From SG8-40 sp050050435 (GTDB taxonomy: Bacteria; Pseudomonadota; Gammaproteobacteria; Burkholderiales; Eutrophovitaceae), in the NCBI GenBank assembly GCA_050050435.1, contig JASFUE010000212.1:1-6024 (forward strand): a stretch of DNA of 6,024 bases, given 5' to 3'. Under the pieces are notes generated by a model. The model was not told where the DNA came from, did not search any database, and was given only the letters and a program-made list of their open reading frames with translations. Below, piece after piece: positions 1 to 6,024 of the stretch (its first letter is position 1; every line of letters starts with the position of its first letter). The translations under genes were made by a program, and so were the position numbers.

Positions 1-297
1 TTTGACGGTCTGGAATTCGGGCAATCGACTCCGGTACGGTTTCGCTATGGGGAGCGACTGCGCGTCATCCTGCATAACGACACCATGATGACGCACCCGA
101 TGCACATGCACGGCATGTGGAGTGAACTCGAAGAACCCGATGGCAGCTTCCAGACTCGCAAACATACCATCGCGGTTCAACCAGCTCAGCGCATCAGTTT
201 TCTGGTTGACGTGGATGCCCGCGGTCGCTGGGCATGGCATTGCCATCTGATGTTCCACATGCACGCAGGAATGTTCCGCGAAATTGTCGTCTCCTGA
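1..297 (+). CDS. copA: CopA-family multicopper oxidase, C-terminal part (5' end outside window)
   Basis: This is the last 98 codons of a periplasmic copper-resistance multicopper oxidase; the reading frame is open from base 1 and ends in TGA at 295-297. Two copper-site motifs of the third cupredoxin domain are visible. HPMHMHG (visible residues 32-38) matches the HxxHxH motif that binds type 2 and type 3 copper. HCHLMFHMHAGM (residues 80-91) matches HCHxxxHxxxxM, with Cys81, His86 and Met91 as type 1 ligands and His80/His82 for the trinuclear site. The Met/His-rich 'HMHAGMFRE' ending is typical of the CopA/PcoA branch rather than laccases or CueO. These proteins are known to bind copper and oxidise Cu(I) in the periplasm, usually after Tat export; the Tat signal and first two domains are not in the window. 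copB follows 68 bp downstream on the same strand, the usual copAB order. An internal ATG at 85 is not the start, because homologous sequence continues upstream of it. The family call is firm. The symbol follows the copAB convention and is distinct from the ATPase also often called CopA. Confidence 0.93.
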   Translation, partial: FDGLEFGQSTPVRFRYGERLRVILHNDTMMTHPMHMHGMWSELEEPDGSFQTRKHTIAVQPAQRISFLVDVDARGRWAWHCHLMFHMHAGMFREIVVS

Positions 298-303
298 CGC
301 CAG

Positions 304-336
304 GGTGTCATAACGATCGATGGTGTCATGACCATC
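304..336 (+). repeat. 8-bp direct repeat and 6-bp hairpin in the copA-copB spacer
   Basis: GGTGTCAT occurs at 304-311 and again at 322-329, an 18-bp period. The second copy overlaps a perfect 6-bp inverted repeat: GATGGT (319-324), loop GTCATG (325-330), ACCATC (331-336). The element lies between the oxidase stop codon and the copB ribosome binding site. No T-run follows the hairpin, so it does not look like an intrinsic terminator. It could be a processing or stability hairpin in the copAB transcript, a regulator site, or chance. The repeats are directly visible; the function is unknown. Confidence 0.4.
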
Positions 337-353
337 AAAAGAACAAGATGCAC

Positions 354-360
354 GGAAAGG
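354..360 (+). promoter_or_regulatory. Ribosome binding site of copB
   Basis: GGAAAGG lies 5 nt before the ATG at 366 and supports that start. The ATG at 348 has no comparable purine-rich site at proper spacing. The longer in-frame opening from 234 would overlap the oxidase gene and put non-signal sequence ahead of a clean signal peptide. Confidence 0.6.
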
Positions 361-365
361 CCTAC

Positions 366-1463
366 ATGAAGCTGATTCTCAGGAGCGCCATCGTTGTTTT
401 CGCGCTTGCACTCGCGAGCGCAGTTCGCGCCCAGGACACATCTGAAACCATGGACCACTCACAACAGATGGAGACTTCAGGGGACATGGAAGGCTCCGGG
501 GAAATGGACCATTCACAACACATGGACCATTCGGAACCGGCCACGGACTCTGGTGCGGTGGATCATTCGCAGCACATGGACAGCTCCGAAAATATGGATC
601 ACTCGGAGCATATCGAAGGAACCGATGATATGGACCATTCGGGGCACGCCATGGAGTCGAGTGAGCCGGACAATTCCGTGCCGATGGATCACTCAAATCA
701 CGCAACACAAGCCGGCCAGCCCGCTGCTGCCGCCGCGATGGAAATGAGCGTTGACACCGAAGAGCTTCGCGATCCTCATGCCTATGCCGAAGGTGAGGAC
801 TTTGGTCCGTTGGGGCGGCCACAACTTCTGGACGAGGCACATTTTGGCGCGGTGCTGATCGATCGCCTTGAATCGGTACAAAGCAGCGACAACAGCTGGT
901 TCGCATTTTCGGGTCAAGCCTGGTACGGCAGCACCTATAATCGCGCCAACCTCAAGCTCGAACTCGAAGCCGATTCAGGGGAGGTGGAACACTCGCGCAC
1001 CGAGTTGCTGTGGAGTCACGCCGTCGCGTCTTTCTGGGATACGCAATTGGGTGTGCGCTTCGATAGTGGTGAGACCCCTGACCGAACGTGGGCGGCTTTT
1101 GGCGTGCAGGGACTCGCACCCTACTGGTTTCATGTCGACGCCGCCCTGTACGCGGGCGAGCATGGCGATACCGCAGCGCGTTTCGAAGCTGAATACGAAC
1201 TGCTGTTTACCCAACGACTGATTTTACAGCCAAGACTCGAAACCAATCTGTACGGCCAGAACGACGCAGAAACCGGCACCGGAAGCGGCCTGTCAGACCT
1301 GACTGTCGGCTTGCGACTGCGTTACGAAATTACCCGGCAATTCGCGCCTTATGTGGGCATCCAGTGGGCTGGTCTGTACGGCAATGCGGCAGATTACGCT
1401 CGCGACGACAATTCGCCAACGGAAGAAACCAGCTGGGTGATCGGTCTGCATATGTGGTTTTAG
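366..1463 (+). CDS. copB: Outer-membrane copper resistance protein CopB
   Basis: This 365-residue protein is of the CopB/PcoB family, outer-membrane proteins that bind copper and accompany the CopA oxidase. Residues 1-22 are a Sec signal peptide: basic start MKLILR, a hydrophobic core rich in Ala, Val and Leu, and a probable cleavage after Val-Arg-Ala22. Residues 29-112 are a low-complexity copper-binding region with seven DHS motifs and many Met and His residues. The folded domain begins near residue 125, with the family-like DPHAYAEG at 136-143, and continues as alternating amphipathic segments rich in aromatic residues, as expected of a beta-barrel. The C-terminus has the family-typical FAPYVGIQW and ADYAR segments and ends in Phe, the common signal for outer-membrane assembly. 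The ATG at 366 was chosen because it gives the signal peptide and a good ribosome binding site. The gene follows the oxidase by 68 bp and is probably cotranscribed with it. The exact role of CopB in copper resistance (sequestration or transport) is not settled in the family. The identification is firm. Confidence 0.93.
   Translation: MKLILRSAIVVFALALASAVRAQDTSETMDHSQQMETSGDMEGSGEMDHSQHMDHSEPATDSGAVDHSQHMDSSENMDHSEHIEGTDDMDHSGHAMESSEPDNSVPMDHSNHATQAGQPAAAAAMEMSVDTEELRDPHAYAEGEDFGPLGRPQLLDEAHFGAVLIDRLESVQSSDNSWFAFSGQAWYGSTYNRANLKLELEADSGEVEHSRTELLWSHAVASFWDTQLGVRFDSGETPDRTWAAFGVQGLAPYWFHVDAALYAGEHGDTAARFEAEYELLFTQRLILQPRLETNLYGQNDAETGTGSGLSDLTVGLRLRYEITRQFAPYVGIQWAGLYGNAADYARDDNSPTEETSWVIGLHMWF
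450..701 (+). repeat. Degenerate tandem MDHSxH-coding repeat within copB
   Basis: The DNA encodes seven imperfect copies of (M/V)DHS followed by Gln, Glu, Gly or Asn and often His-Met: MDHSQQM, MDHSQHM, MDHSEP, VDHSQHM, MDHSEHI, MDHSGH and MDHSNH, plus a variant MDSSENM. Copies are separated by acidic, Ser/Gly/Thr-rich linkers of varying length. Met and His side chains are known copper ligands, and similar but often shorter repeats occur in CopB and CopA proteins. Copy number could vary between strains by slippage or recombination, although the codons are diverged enough to limit this. Confidence 0.85.
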
Positions 1464-1538
1464 GGATGCTCTACATAACCTGCCCATGCGCAATCGCCCG
1501 CATTGCAGCGTGTAACAATGTGTAGTCGCCCAACTGTT

Positions 1539-1556
1539 GCCACCACACGAGGTGGC
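1539..1556 (+). other. Hairpin in the copB-ATPase gap, possible weak terminator
   Basis: GCCACC (1539-1544) and GGTGGC (1551-1556) pair perfectly around a 6-nt loop, and two G-T pairs could extend the stem. It lies about 75 bp after the copB stop codon. No T-tract follows, so it is not a standard intrinsic terminator; it may protect the 3' end of the copAB transcript. Apart from this and the candidate promoter below, nothing else was recognised in the 216-bp gap. Confidence 0.35.
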
Positions 1557-1611
1557 GGGCTGCTGCGTGCACACCTATGGACATGATCGAGCCTGCGCAT
1601 CCAGTGACGGC

Positions 1612-1643
1612 TTGTCAGGCGTTTGTACGAAGCGCATCATAAT
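1612..1643 (+). promoter_or_regulatory. Candidate promoter with long 20-bp spacer for the copper ATPase gene
   Basis: TTGTCA (1612-1617) and CATAAT (1638-1643) each match the sigma-70 -35 and -10 consensus at five of six bases, separated by 20 bp. Transcription would start near 1650, leaving a leader of about 30 nt before the ATG at 1680. A 19-20 bp spacer is characteristic of promoters activated by MerR-family regulators such as CueR, which often control Cu(I) ATPases. An imperfect palindrome TTTGTACGAA (1622-1631) sits within 1 bp of the spacer centre. However, it does not match the known CueR operator sequence as I recall it. A second inverted repeat, TGAC-GGCTT-GTCA (1605-1617), overlaps the -35 box. 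No regulator gene is in the window. This is a visual match only. Confidence 0.4.
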
Positions 1644-1665
1644 TGGTTTCATTGCGAGCCCAATC

Positions 1666-1674
1666 AGGAAAGAG
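1666..1674 (+). promoter_or_regulatory. Ribosome binding site of the copper ATPase gene
   Basis: AGGAAAGAG ends 5 nt before the ATG at 1680. This fixes that start over an in-frame TTG at 1623, which would add 19 residues that look like read-through and lie inside the candidate promoter. Confidence 0.6.
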
Positions 1675-1679
1675 TCTGG

Positions 1680-4133
1680 ATGACCGCCGATACTGATTTG
1701 AAAGATCCGGTTTGTGGCATGACCGTGTCCGCGGACGCCAGGATCACATACACCTACAAGGAAAAGGTGTATCACTTTTGCTCCGAGGGTTGCCGGAAAA
1801 AGTTCTCCAGGGATCCGGACGCCTATCTGGCGTCATCCACCGCGTCCGGCGCTCACGACTCCGGTGATGACCACGGACACAAGACCGACAATTCCTCGAC
1901 TGCCGCAGCGGGCGCCGTTTATACCTGCCCGATGGATCCGGAAGTTCGCGAAGACCGACCCGGCAGTTGCCCGAAATGCGGCATGGCGCTGGAAGCGTCC
2001 GTGCCGATTCAGTTTGGACCCGTGAAATATACCTGCCCGATGCACCCGGAAATCGTGCAGGACGAACCAGGCAGCTGTCCCATCTGCGGCATGGCGCTCG
2101 AGCCGATGACGCCTCAAACAAGCGAAGAAAATCCGGAACTGACTGACATGACCCGTCGATTCTGGGTAAGCACGGCGCTGGCCCTGCCGGTGCTGTTCCT
2201 GGCGATGGGCGGAGAGTTCATCCCCGGGCTCGTCCCGGGCCTGATTTCCGAAAAAGCATCGCACTGGCTTCAGTTCGCGCTTGCCACGCCCGTAGTGTTA
2301 TGGGGCGGCTGGCCGTTCTTTGTGCGCGGCTGGCAATCACTGGTCAACCGGCATCTGAACATGTTTACCCTGATCGCACTCGGTGTCGGTGTCGCCTGGC
2401 TCTACAGTACCGTAGCGCTGCTCATGCCCGGTCTCTTCCCGCTCTCGCTACGTGGTGTGACGGGACTGGTGCCTGTCTATTTCGAAGCCTCAGCCGTGAT
2501 CACTGCGCTTGTTCTGGTTGGGCAGGTCATGGAGTTGCGCGCACGCAGTCGCACCAGTGCGGCCATCAAGATGTTGCTTGGGCTGGCTCCACGTACTGCG
2601 CGCCGCGTCCGTAGCGACGGCAGCGACGAAGATACACCGCTTGACCAGATACAACCCGGTGATGTGCTGCGAGTTCGCCCAGGCGAAAAGATTCCGGTGG
2701 ACGGTATTGTTACCGAGGGCCGCAGCGCAGTAGACGAATCAATGGTCACTGGTGAACCCATCCCCATTGAGAAACACTCTGGTGAACGCGTCATCGGTGC
2801 GACCGTAAACAGCACCGGCAGTTTGTTGATGCGGGCAGAGCGTGTCGGCGCCGAAACGCTGCTCGCGCAAATTGTTCAGATGGTGTCCGACGCGCAGCGT
2901 AGCCGCGCCCCGATCCAGCGCCTCGCTGATGTGGTGGCTAGCTGGTTCGTGCCCATTGTGGTTCTGGTTGCCGTGATCACATTCCTGGCATGGTGGGCTT
3001 TCGGCCCTGATCCGCAACTGGCATACGCACTGGTCAACGCCGTCGCGGTGCTGATCATCGCATGCCCCTGTGCTCTTGGTCTGGCTACGCCGATGTCAAT
3101 CATGGTCGGGACCGGACGAGGCGCAACGCATGGCGTCCTGATCAAGAACGCCGAAGCACTCGAGACCATGGAAAAAGTGGATACTCTGGTCACCGACAAG
3201 ACCGGGACACTGACCGTTGGCAAACCGCAGCTGGTAGAGGTGGTCGCAAATGATGGCATCAGCGAACAAGACATCTTGCGCCTCGGTGCGAGCCTTGAAC
3301 GCGCTAGCGAACACCCTCTTGCCGCCGCCATCGTCGCCGGTGCGCATGACAGAAATGTAGAGCTTACAAATGTCAACGAGTTCGACTCGCACACCGGCAA
3401 GGGCGTGAGTGGGCACATTGGTGGACGCACCGTGGCCATTGGTAACAGCCGGCTAATGGAAGAACTGAATCTGGATTTTGGATCTCTTTCCGCGCGAGCG
3501 GATGAAATGCGGGCCGAGGCTCAAACGGTGATGTTTGTCGCAGTCGACGGCAAAGCCGCCGGTTTGATCAGCGTTGCCGATCCAATCAAGGACACATCGC
3601 CTCAGGCTGTTCGCGACCTGCATGCCCTGGGTCTGCGCGTGGTCATGCTCACTGGCGATAACGAAGCGACAGCCAGGGCGGTGGCGAAGAAACTCAGAAT
3701 AGACGATATCATTGCGGGCGTATTGCCGGAACGCAAGGCGGAAGTCATCAAGCAGTATCAGTCAGAAGGCCGTATTGTGGCGATGGCCGGTGACGGCATC
3801 AATGACGCGCCGGCACTGGCGCAGGCCCACGTTGGCATTGCAATGGGAACCGGAACCGATGTTGCGATGGAAAGCGCCGGCATTACCTTGATCAAGGGCG
3901 ATCTGAACGGAATCGTACGCGCGCGTAAGCTGAGTCAGGCGACGCTTCGCAACATCCGTCAGAACCTGTTCTTCGCGTTCGTCTACAACTCTCTTGGCGT
4001 TCCGATTGCGGCCGGTGTTCTCTATCCGTTTTTCGGCTTGTTGCTCTCACCCATGATCGCAGCGGCCGCGATGAGCTTCAGCTCGGTATCCGTCGTGTCG
4101 AATGCGCTACGATTGAACCATGTCAAACTCTAG
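1680..4133 (+). CDS. Cu(I)-exporting P1B-type ATPase with YHS and two heavy-metal-binding modules
   Basis: This 817-residue inner-membrane pump would export Cu(I) from cytoplasm to periplasm using ATP. Domains in order: a YHS domain at about residues 7-50 (DPVCGM with Cys12; Cys34 and Cys38 in CSEGC); a short His/Asp-containing linker; two tandem heavy-metal-binding modules at 81-105 and 117-141 (YTCPM...GSCPxCGMALE); then the transporter core from about 160. The core shows a GG kink (Gly209-Gly210) before LNMFTL, actuator-domain TGE (357-359), the membrane motif CPC (462-464), phosphorylated Asp506 in DKTGT, the His545-Pro546 motif of the nucleotide domain, and GDGIND (704-709). Tyr769-Asn770 (YNxxxxP) and MSFSS (798-802, MxxSS) in the last helices, together with CPC, define Cu(I)-type P1B-1 specificity. 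There is no GMxCxxC HMA domain at the N-terminus. The start at 1680 follows a good ribosome binding site. The gene lies 216 bp after copB, so it may have its own promoter. It could be named copA, copF or actP in different schemes, so I leave the symbol empty. Silver transport is possible as well. Confidence 0.96.
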   Translation: MTADTDLKDPVCGMTVSADARITYTYKEKVYHFCSEGCRKKFSRDPDAYLASSTASGAHDSGDDHGHKTDNSSTAAAGAVYTCPMDPEVREDRPGSCPKCGMALEASVPIQFGPVKYTCPMHPEIVQDEPGSCPICGMALEPMTPQTSEENPELTDMTRRFWVSTALALPVLFLAMGGEFIPGLVPGLISEKASHWLQFALATPVVLWGGWPFFVRGWQSLVNRHLNMFTLIALGVGVAWLYSTVALLMPGLFPLSLRGVTGLVPVYFEASAVITALVLVGQVMELRARSRTSAAIKMLLGLAPRTARRVRSDGSDEDTPLDQIQPGDVLRVRPGEKIPVDGIVTEGRSAVDESMVTGEPIPIEKHSGERVIGATVNSTGSLLMRAERVGAETLLAQIVQMVSDAQRSRAPIQRLADVVASWFVPIVVLVAVITFLAWWAFGPDPQLAYALVNAVAVLIIACPCALGLATPMSIMVGTGRGATHGVLIKNAEALETMEKVDTLVTDKTGTLTVGKPQLVEVVANDGISEQDILRLGASLERASEHPLAAAIVAGAHDRNVELTNVNEFDSHTGKGVSGHIGGRTVAIGNSRLMEELNLDFGSLSARADEMRAEAQTVMFVAVDGKAAGLISVADPIKDTSPQAVRDLHALGLRVVMLTGDNEATARAVAKKLRIDDIIAGVLPERKAEVIKQYQSEGRIVAMAGDGINDAPALAQAHVGIAMGTGTDVAMESAGITLIKGDLNGIVRARKLSQATLRNIRQNLFFAFVYNSLGVPIAAGVLYPFFGLLLSPMIAAAAMSFSSVSVVSNALRLNHVKL
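1920..2102 (+). repeat. Tandem duplication of the heavy-metal-binding module in the ATPase gene
   Basis: Two 75-bp units, 1920-1994 and 2028-2102, encode similar 25-residue modules beginning YTCPM and ending CGMALE, separated by 11 codons. The DNA is still alike at both ends (TATACCTGCCCGATG at the start, TGCGGCATGGCGCT near the end), which suggests an internal duplication. The copies differ at the MHPE motif: the first reads MDPE, the second MHPE. The unit pattern has Cys at positions 3, 17 and 20, matching a small metal-binding fold found in Cu ATPases and efflux adaptors. Confidence 0.8.
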
Positions 4134-4151
4134 CGGCCTGTCGAAAACTAC

Positions 4152-4174
4152 TGCTCGCAGGTGAGCAATCTTTT
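4152..4174. terminator. Possible bidirectional terminator at the convergent junction
   Basis: TGCTC (4152-4156) pairs with GAGCA (4163-4167) around a 6-nt loop. On the plus strand it is followed by ATCTTTT, ending the ATPase transcript about 20-40 bp after its stop. On the minus strand it is followed by GTAGTTTT and begins 8 nt beyond the TAA at 4173-4175. The stem is only 5 bp, so it would be weak, but its position between two converging genes with T-rich flanks on both sides supports the role. Confidence 0.5.
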
Positions 4175-6024
4175 ACGCTTTTTCCTGACGGCTGCGCTTA
4201 TGATCTTCTGCCGGCGCAGCTTCTTCTTTCTGGGCATTTCGTCCTGAGGAAAGTTCATCCAGTTTGAACTCTCGCGTCATCCCGCTCGCAAACTCGAAGA
4301 TGCTGCCATCGACCAAAAGGGAAATCGGCGGCGCGTCGTCGTTATGTCCGCGCAGCGTGATTGAATCGCGGTTGAGGTGCACATCTATTGAATGACCGCG
4401 GTAGCGAATATGCATGTCCAGATAATCGATTTCCTCCGGTAATTGCGGATTGAGTCGTAGCACATCGCCCTTGACTTCGATACCGGTTGAAACACGTTGG
4501 ACCAGATCCACGGTGCCCGCCATGGCACCAAGGTGCACGCCTTCCGATGTCGTTCCCTCCTGGATATCTGCGACATCACTCTGAAGCGCTTCCGCAAAAT
4601 AACGCATGGCGCTCGGCCGATCGGATCGTGCCAGGACCCATGCGTATGCAACGCGGCTGAGCGTGGAACCGTGACTGGATCGGGCTGCATAGTAGGCGAC
4701 GTTCCTCGGAATCGTTTCATATTCGAAGGTGTACCCGAGGCGCCTGAACAGTTCGCCGAGCTCCTCTGCCGAGAACAGGTAGAACAGCATCAACACATCG
4801 GCCTGCTTCGAAACCTTGTAACGGTTGGGGCTATCGTTTTCCGCTTCGAGAATGAGGTCGAGGCGCTGAATGTTGCCGTAACGCAACCGGTAGGCGTTCC
4901 AATCAAGTTCCTGCAGCTGATCGTAGCCTTCGAACTGGTTAATGATGCCGTCATCCCCGATCGGGATATACATCCGGCGGCTGATATCCTCCCAGCGCGC
5001 GATCTCTTCCGGAGCGATATCGAGCCGTTGACTGAGTTCCGTGCGACGCACGTCAGAGAGCTGATTCAGCGCATCCAGCGCTCGGCATAGCACCCATACC
5101 GCCATCATGTTGGTATAGGCATTGTTATTGATGCCGGGTTCGGTTGCATCCGGATAGGCATCATGGAATTCGTCGGGGCCCATGACGCCGTGGATTTCGT
5201 AGCGCCCACGCTCCTCGTTCAGAATTGTCATGCTCGACCAGAAGCGGGCGATCTCGAGGATCAGTTCGGCGCCGTAGAACTGAAGAAACTCGACGTCATG
5301 AGTGACCTGGAAATACTGCCAGACATTGTAGGCAATTGCGCTGCCGACATGACGCTGCAGGTACGAGTTGTCCGGCACCCATCGTTGCGAACGTGGATTG
5401 AGGTTGGAGACCTGGGTTTCCTCGCGTCCGTTACTACCGCTCTGCCAGGGAAACATCGCGCCCCTGTACCCGGCGGCGCGCGCAGCAGCTAGCGCTTCAC
5501 GTAGACGCCGGTAACGGTACATGAGGAGCGAGCGCGTGATCTCGGGCATGCGATGGTTGAAGAACGGGAAGATGAACAACTCGTCCCAGAAGATGTGCCC
5601 CTGATACGCTTCTCCAGTCCAACCACGCGCCGGGATTCCGATATCGAGACCGATCGAGTGAAATGACACCGCCTGCAACAAATGAAACATGTTCAACCGC
5701 AGCAGCATCGAGACGTTCAGCTTGACGCCGTCACCCCGTGGCTTGAGCCGAACGTCAAAATGTCGCCACAGATGCTCCCACGCCTGCTGGTGTTGCGCCG
5801 CGACTGTGTCGAAGCGCTGTGCCCGTTCCTTCGCCTTGCGTGCTTCCAGACCGCATTCGGAAATTGCATGATCCCGTGAGGTGTATATAGTCGCCAGCTT
5901 TTCCAGCGTCAGCGTTTCACCCTCTGCGATATCGATTTCCATTTCCTGCCCGATGTACCCGGGCTCTTCAATAGTCAACCGCGGGACGGTAGTTAACTGT
6001 CCGCCGAGATAGACCTGCGTCCGT
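4173..6024 (-). CDS. Glycoside hydrolase family 65 protein, disaccharide phosphorylase type (5' end outside window)
   Basis: The minus-strand frame is open from the right edge to a TAA at 4173-4175, giving 616 visible residues; numbering here counts from the edge. Family 65 enzymes split alpha-linked disaccharides such as maltose, trehalose or kojibiose, mostly by phosphorolysis giving beta-glucose 1-phosphate, in the cytoplasm. The (alpha/alpha)6-barrel motifs are present: GEAYQGHIFWDELF (Asp147), the catalytic-acid segment GVMGPDEFHD (Glu285, codon 5169-5171), INNNAYTNM, KQADVLM (Lys406), and the phosphate-binding loop RSSHGSTLSR (4653-4682). Keeping that Ser/His loop favours a phosphorylase over a hydrolase. 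The C-terminal beta-sandwich is followed by a charged, probably disordered tail ending RSRQEKA. The TTG at 5976-5978 is not the start, because family-like sequence (TQVYLGGQ) continues upstream to the edge. Full-length members are about 750-800 residues, so the N-terminal beta-sandwich is largely missing from view. The FWDEL variant and the GAMFPWQSGS and NPRSQRWVPD segments resemble, from memory, proteins that fuse a HAD phosphatase domain ahead of GH65. The substrate cannot be assigned. Confidence 0.92.
   Translation of the reverse strand, partial: RTQVYLGGQLTTVPRLTIEEPGYIGQEMEIDIAEGETLTLEKLATIYTSRDHAISECGLEARKAKERAQRFDTVAAQHQQAWEHLWRHFDVRLKPRGDGVKLNVSMLLRLNMFHLLQAVSFHSIGLDIGIPARGWTGEAYQGHIFWDELFIFPFFNHRMPEITRSLLMYRYRRLREALAAARAAGYRGAMFPWQSGSNGREETQVSNLNPRSQRWVPDNSYLQRHVGSAIAYNVWQYFQVTHDVEFLQFYGAELILEIARFWSSMTILNEERGRYEIHGVMGPDEFHDAYPDATEPGINNNAYTNMMAVWVLCRALDALNQLSDVRRTELSQRLDIAPEEIARWEDISRRMYIPIGDDGIINQFEGYDQLQELDWNAYRLRYGNIQRLDLILEAENDSPNRYKVSKQADVLMLFYLFSAEELGELFRRLGYTFEYETIPRNVAYYAARSSHGSTLSRVAYAWVLARSDRPSAMRYFAEALQSDVADIQEGTTSEGVHLGAMAGTVDLVQRVSTGIEVKGDVLRLNPQLPEEIDYLDMHIRYRGHSIDVHLNRDSITLRGHNDDAPPISLLVDGSIFEFASGMTREFKLDELSSGRNAQKEEAAPAEDHKRSRQEKA

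Noticed and set aside
234..365. N-terminal extension of copB starting inside the oxidase gene
   Set aside because: It would place 44 unrelated residues before an excellent signal peptide and overlap the oxidase coding region by 64 bp.
450..701. Copper repeat region considered as a CRISPR-like or non-coding tandem repeat
   Set aside because: The repeats are in frame and degenerate, have uneven spacing, and are explained by the MDHSxH protein motif.
379..906. 175-codon minus-strand open frame opposite copB
   Set aside because: It mirrors the copB repeat region, is rich in Pro, Arg and Ser, shows no domain, and lies wholly inside a well-supported gene.
1623..1679. TTG start adding 19 residues to the copper ATPase
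   Set aside because: The added residues do not resemble the family. The ATG at 1680 has a clear ribosome binding site, and the TTG falls within the candidate promoter.
2876..3439. 187-codon minus-strand open frame opposite the ATPase gene
   Set aside because: It lies antisense to the CPC, DKTGT and nucleotide-binding coding sequence. Its Ser/Arg/Ala/Thr-rich translation has no recognisable motif and it has no context of its own.
4497..5090. 197-codon plus-strand open frame opposite the GH65 gene
   Set aside because: It is antisense to conserved GH65 motifs (KQADV, SSHGSTLS). The translation has no family signature, and such shadows are common in GC-rich DNA.
5976..5978. TTG as the true start of the GH65 gene
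   Set aside because: The frame stays open to the window edge with family-like residues (TQVYLGGQ), and the protein would be far shorter than family members.

Overview
The window comes from a moderately GC-rich Gram-negative bacterium, most likely a gammaproteobacterium or a relative. The evidence is an outer-membrane CopB-type protein with a signal peptide, a CopA-type periplasmic multicopper oxidase beside it, and short intergenic spacers. No rRNA, tRNA or mobile-element gene is visible, so the organism cannot be named.

Bases 1-4133 form a plus-strand copper detoxification cluster. Bases 1-297 are the last 98 codons of a CopA-family multicopper oxidase, with its C-terminal copper-ligand motifs intact. 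After a 68-bp spacer containing an 8-bp direct repeat and a hairpin comes copB (366-1463). This encodes an outer-membrane copper-resistance protein with an unusually long Asp-His-Ser/Met repeat domain after the signal peptide. A 216-bp gap follows, with a possible hairpin and a candidate promoter that has a long (20-bp) spacer. It leads into a Cu(I)-exporting P1B-type ATPase (1680-4133), whose N-terminus carries a YHS domain and two tandem heavy-metal-binding modules instead of the classic HMA domain.

The three copper proteins fit one route. The ATPase would move Cu(I) from cytoplasm to periplasm, the oxidase would convert or bind it there, and the Met/His-rich CopB would bind copper at the outer membrane.

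Bases 4173-6024 are on the minus strand and converge on the ATPase gene. They encode most of a glycoside hydrolase family 65 protein (disaccharide phosphorylase type) whose 5' part lies beyond the right edge. A small hairpin with T-rich sequence on both strands sits at the convergent junction and may terminate both genes. The GH65 gene has no evident link to copper, so the edge of the copper cluster probably lies here. All parts belong to known families. The points most worth a second look are the CopB repeat domain, the diverged tandem metal-binding modules of the ATPase, the candidate promoter, and the subfamily and missing N-terminus of the GH65 protein.
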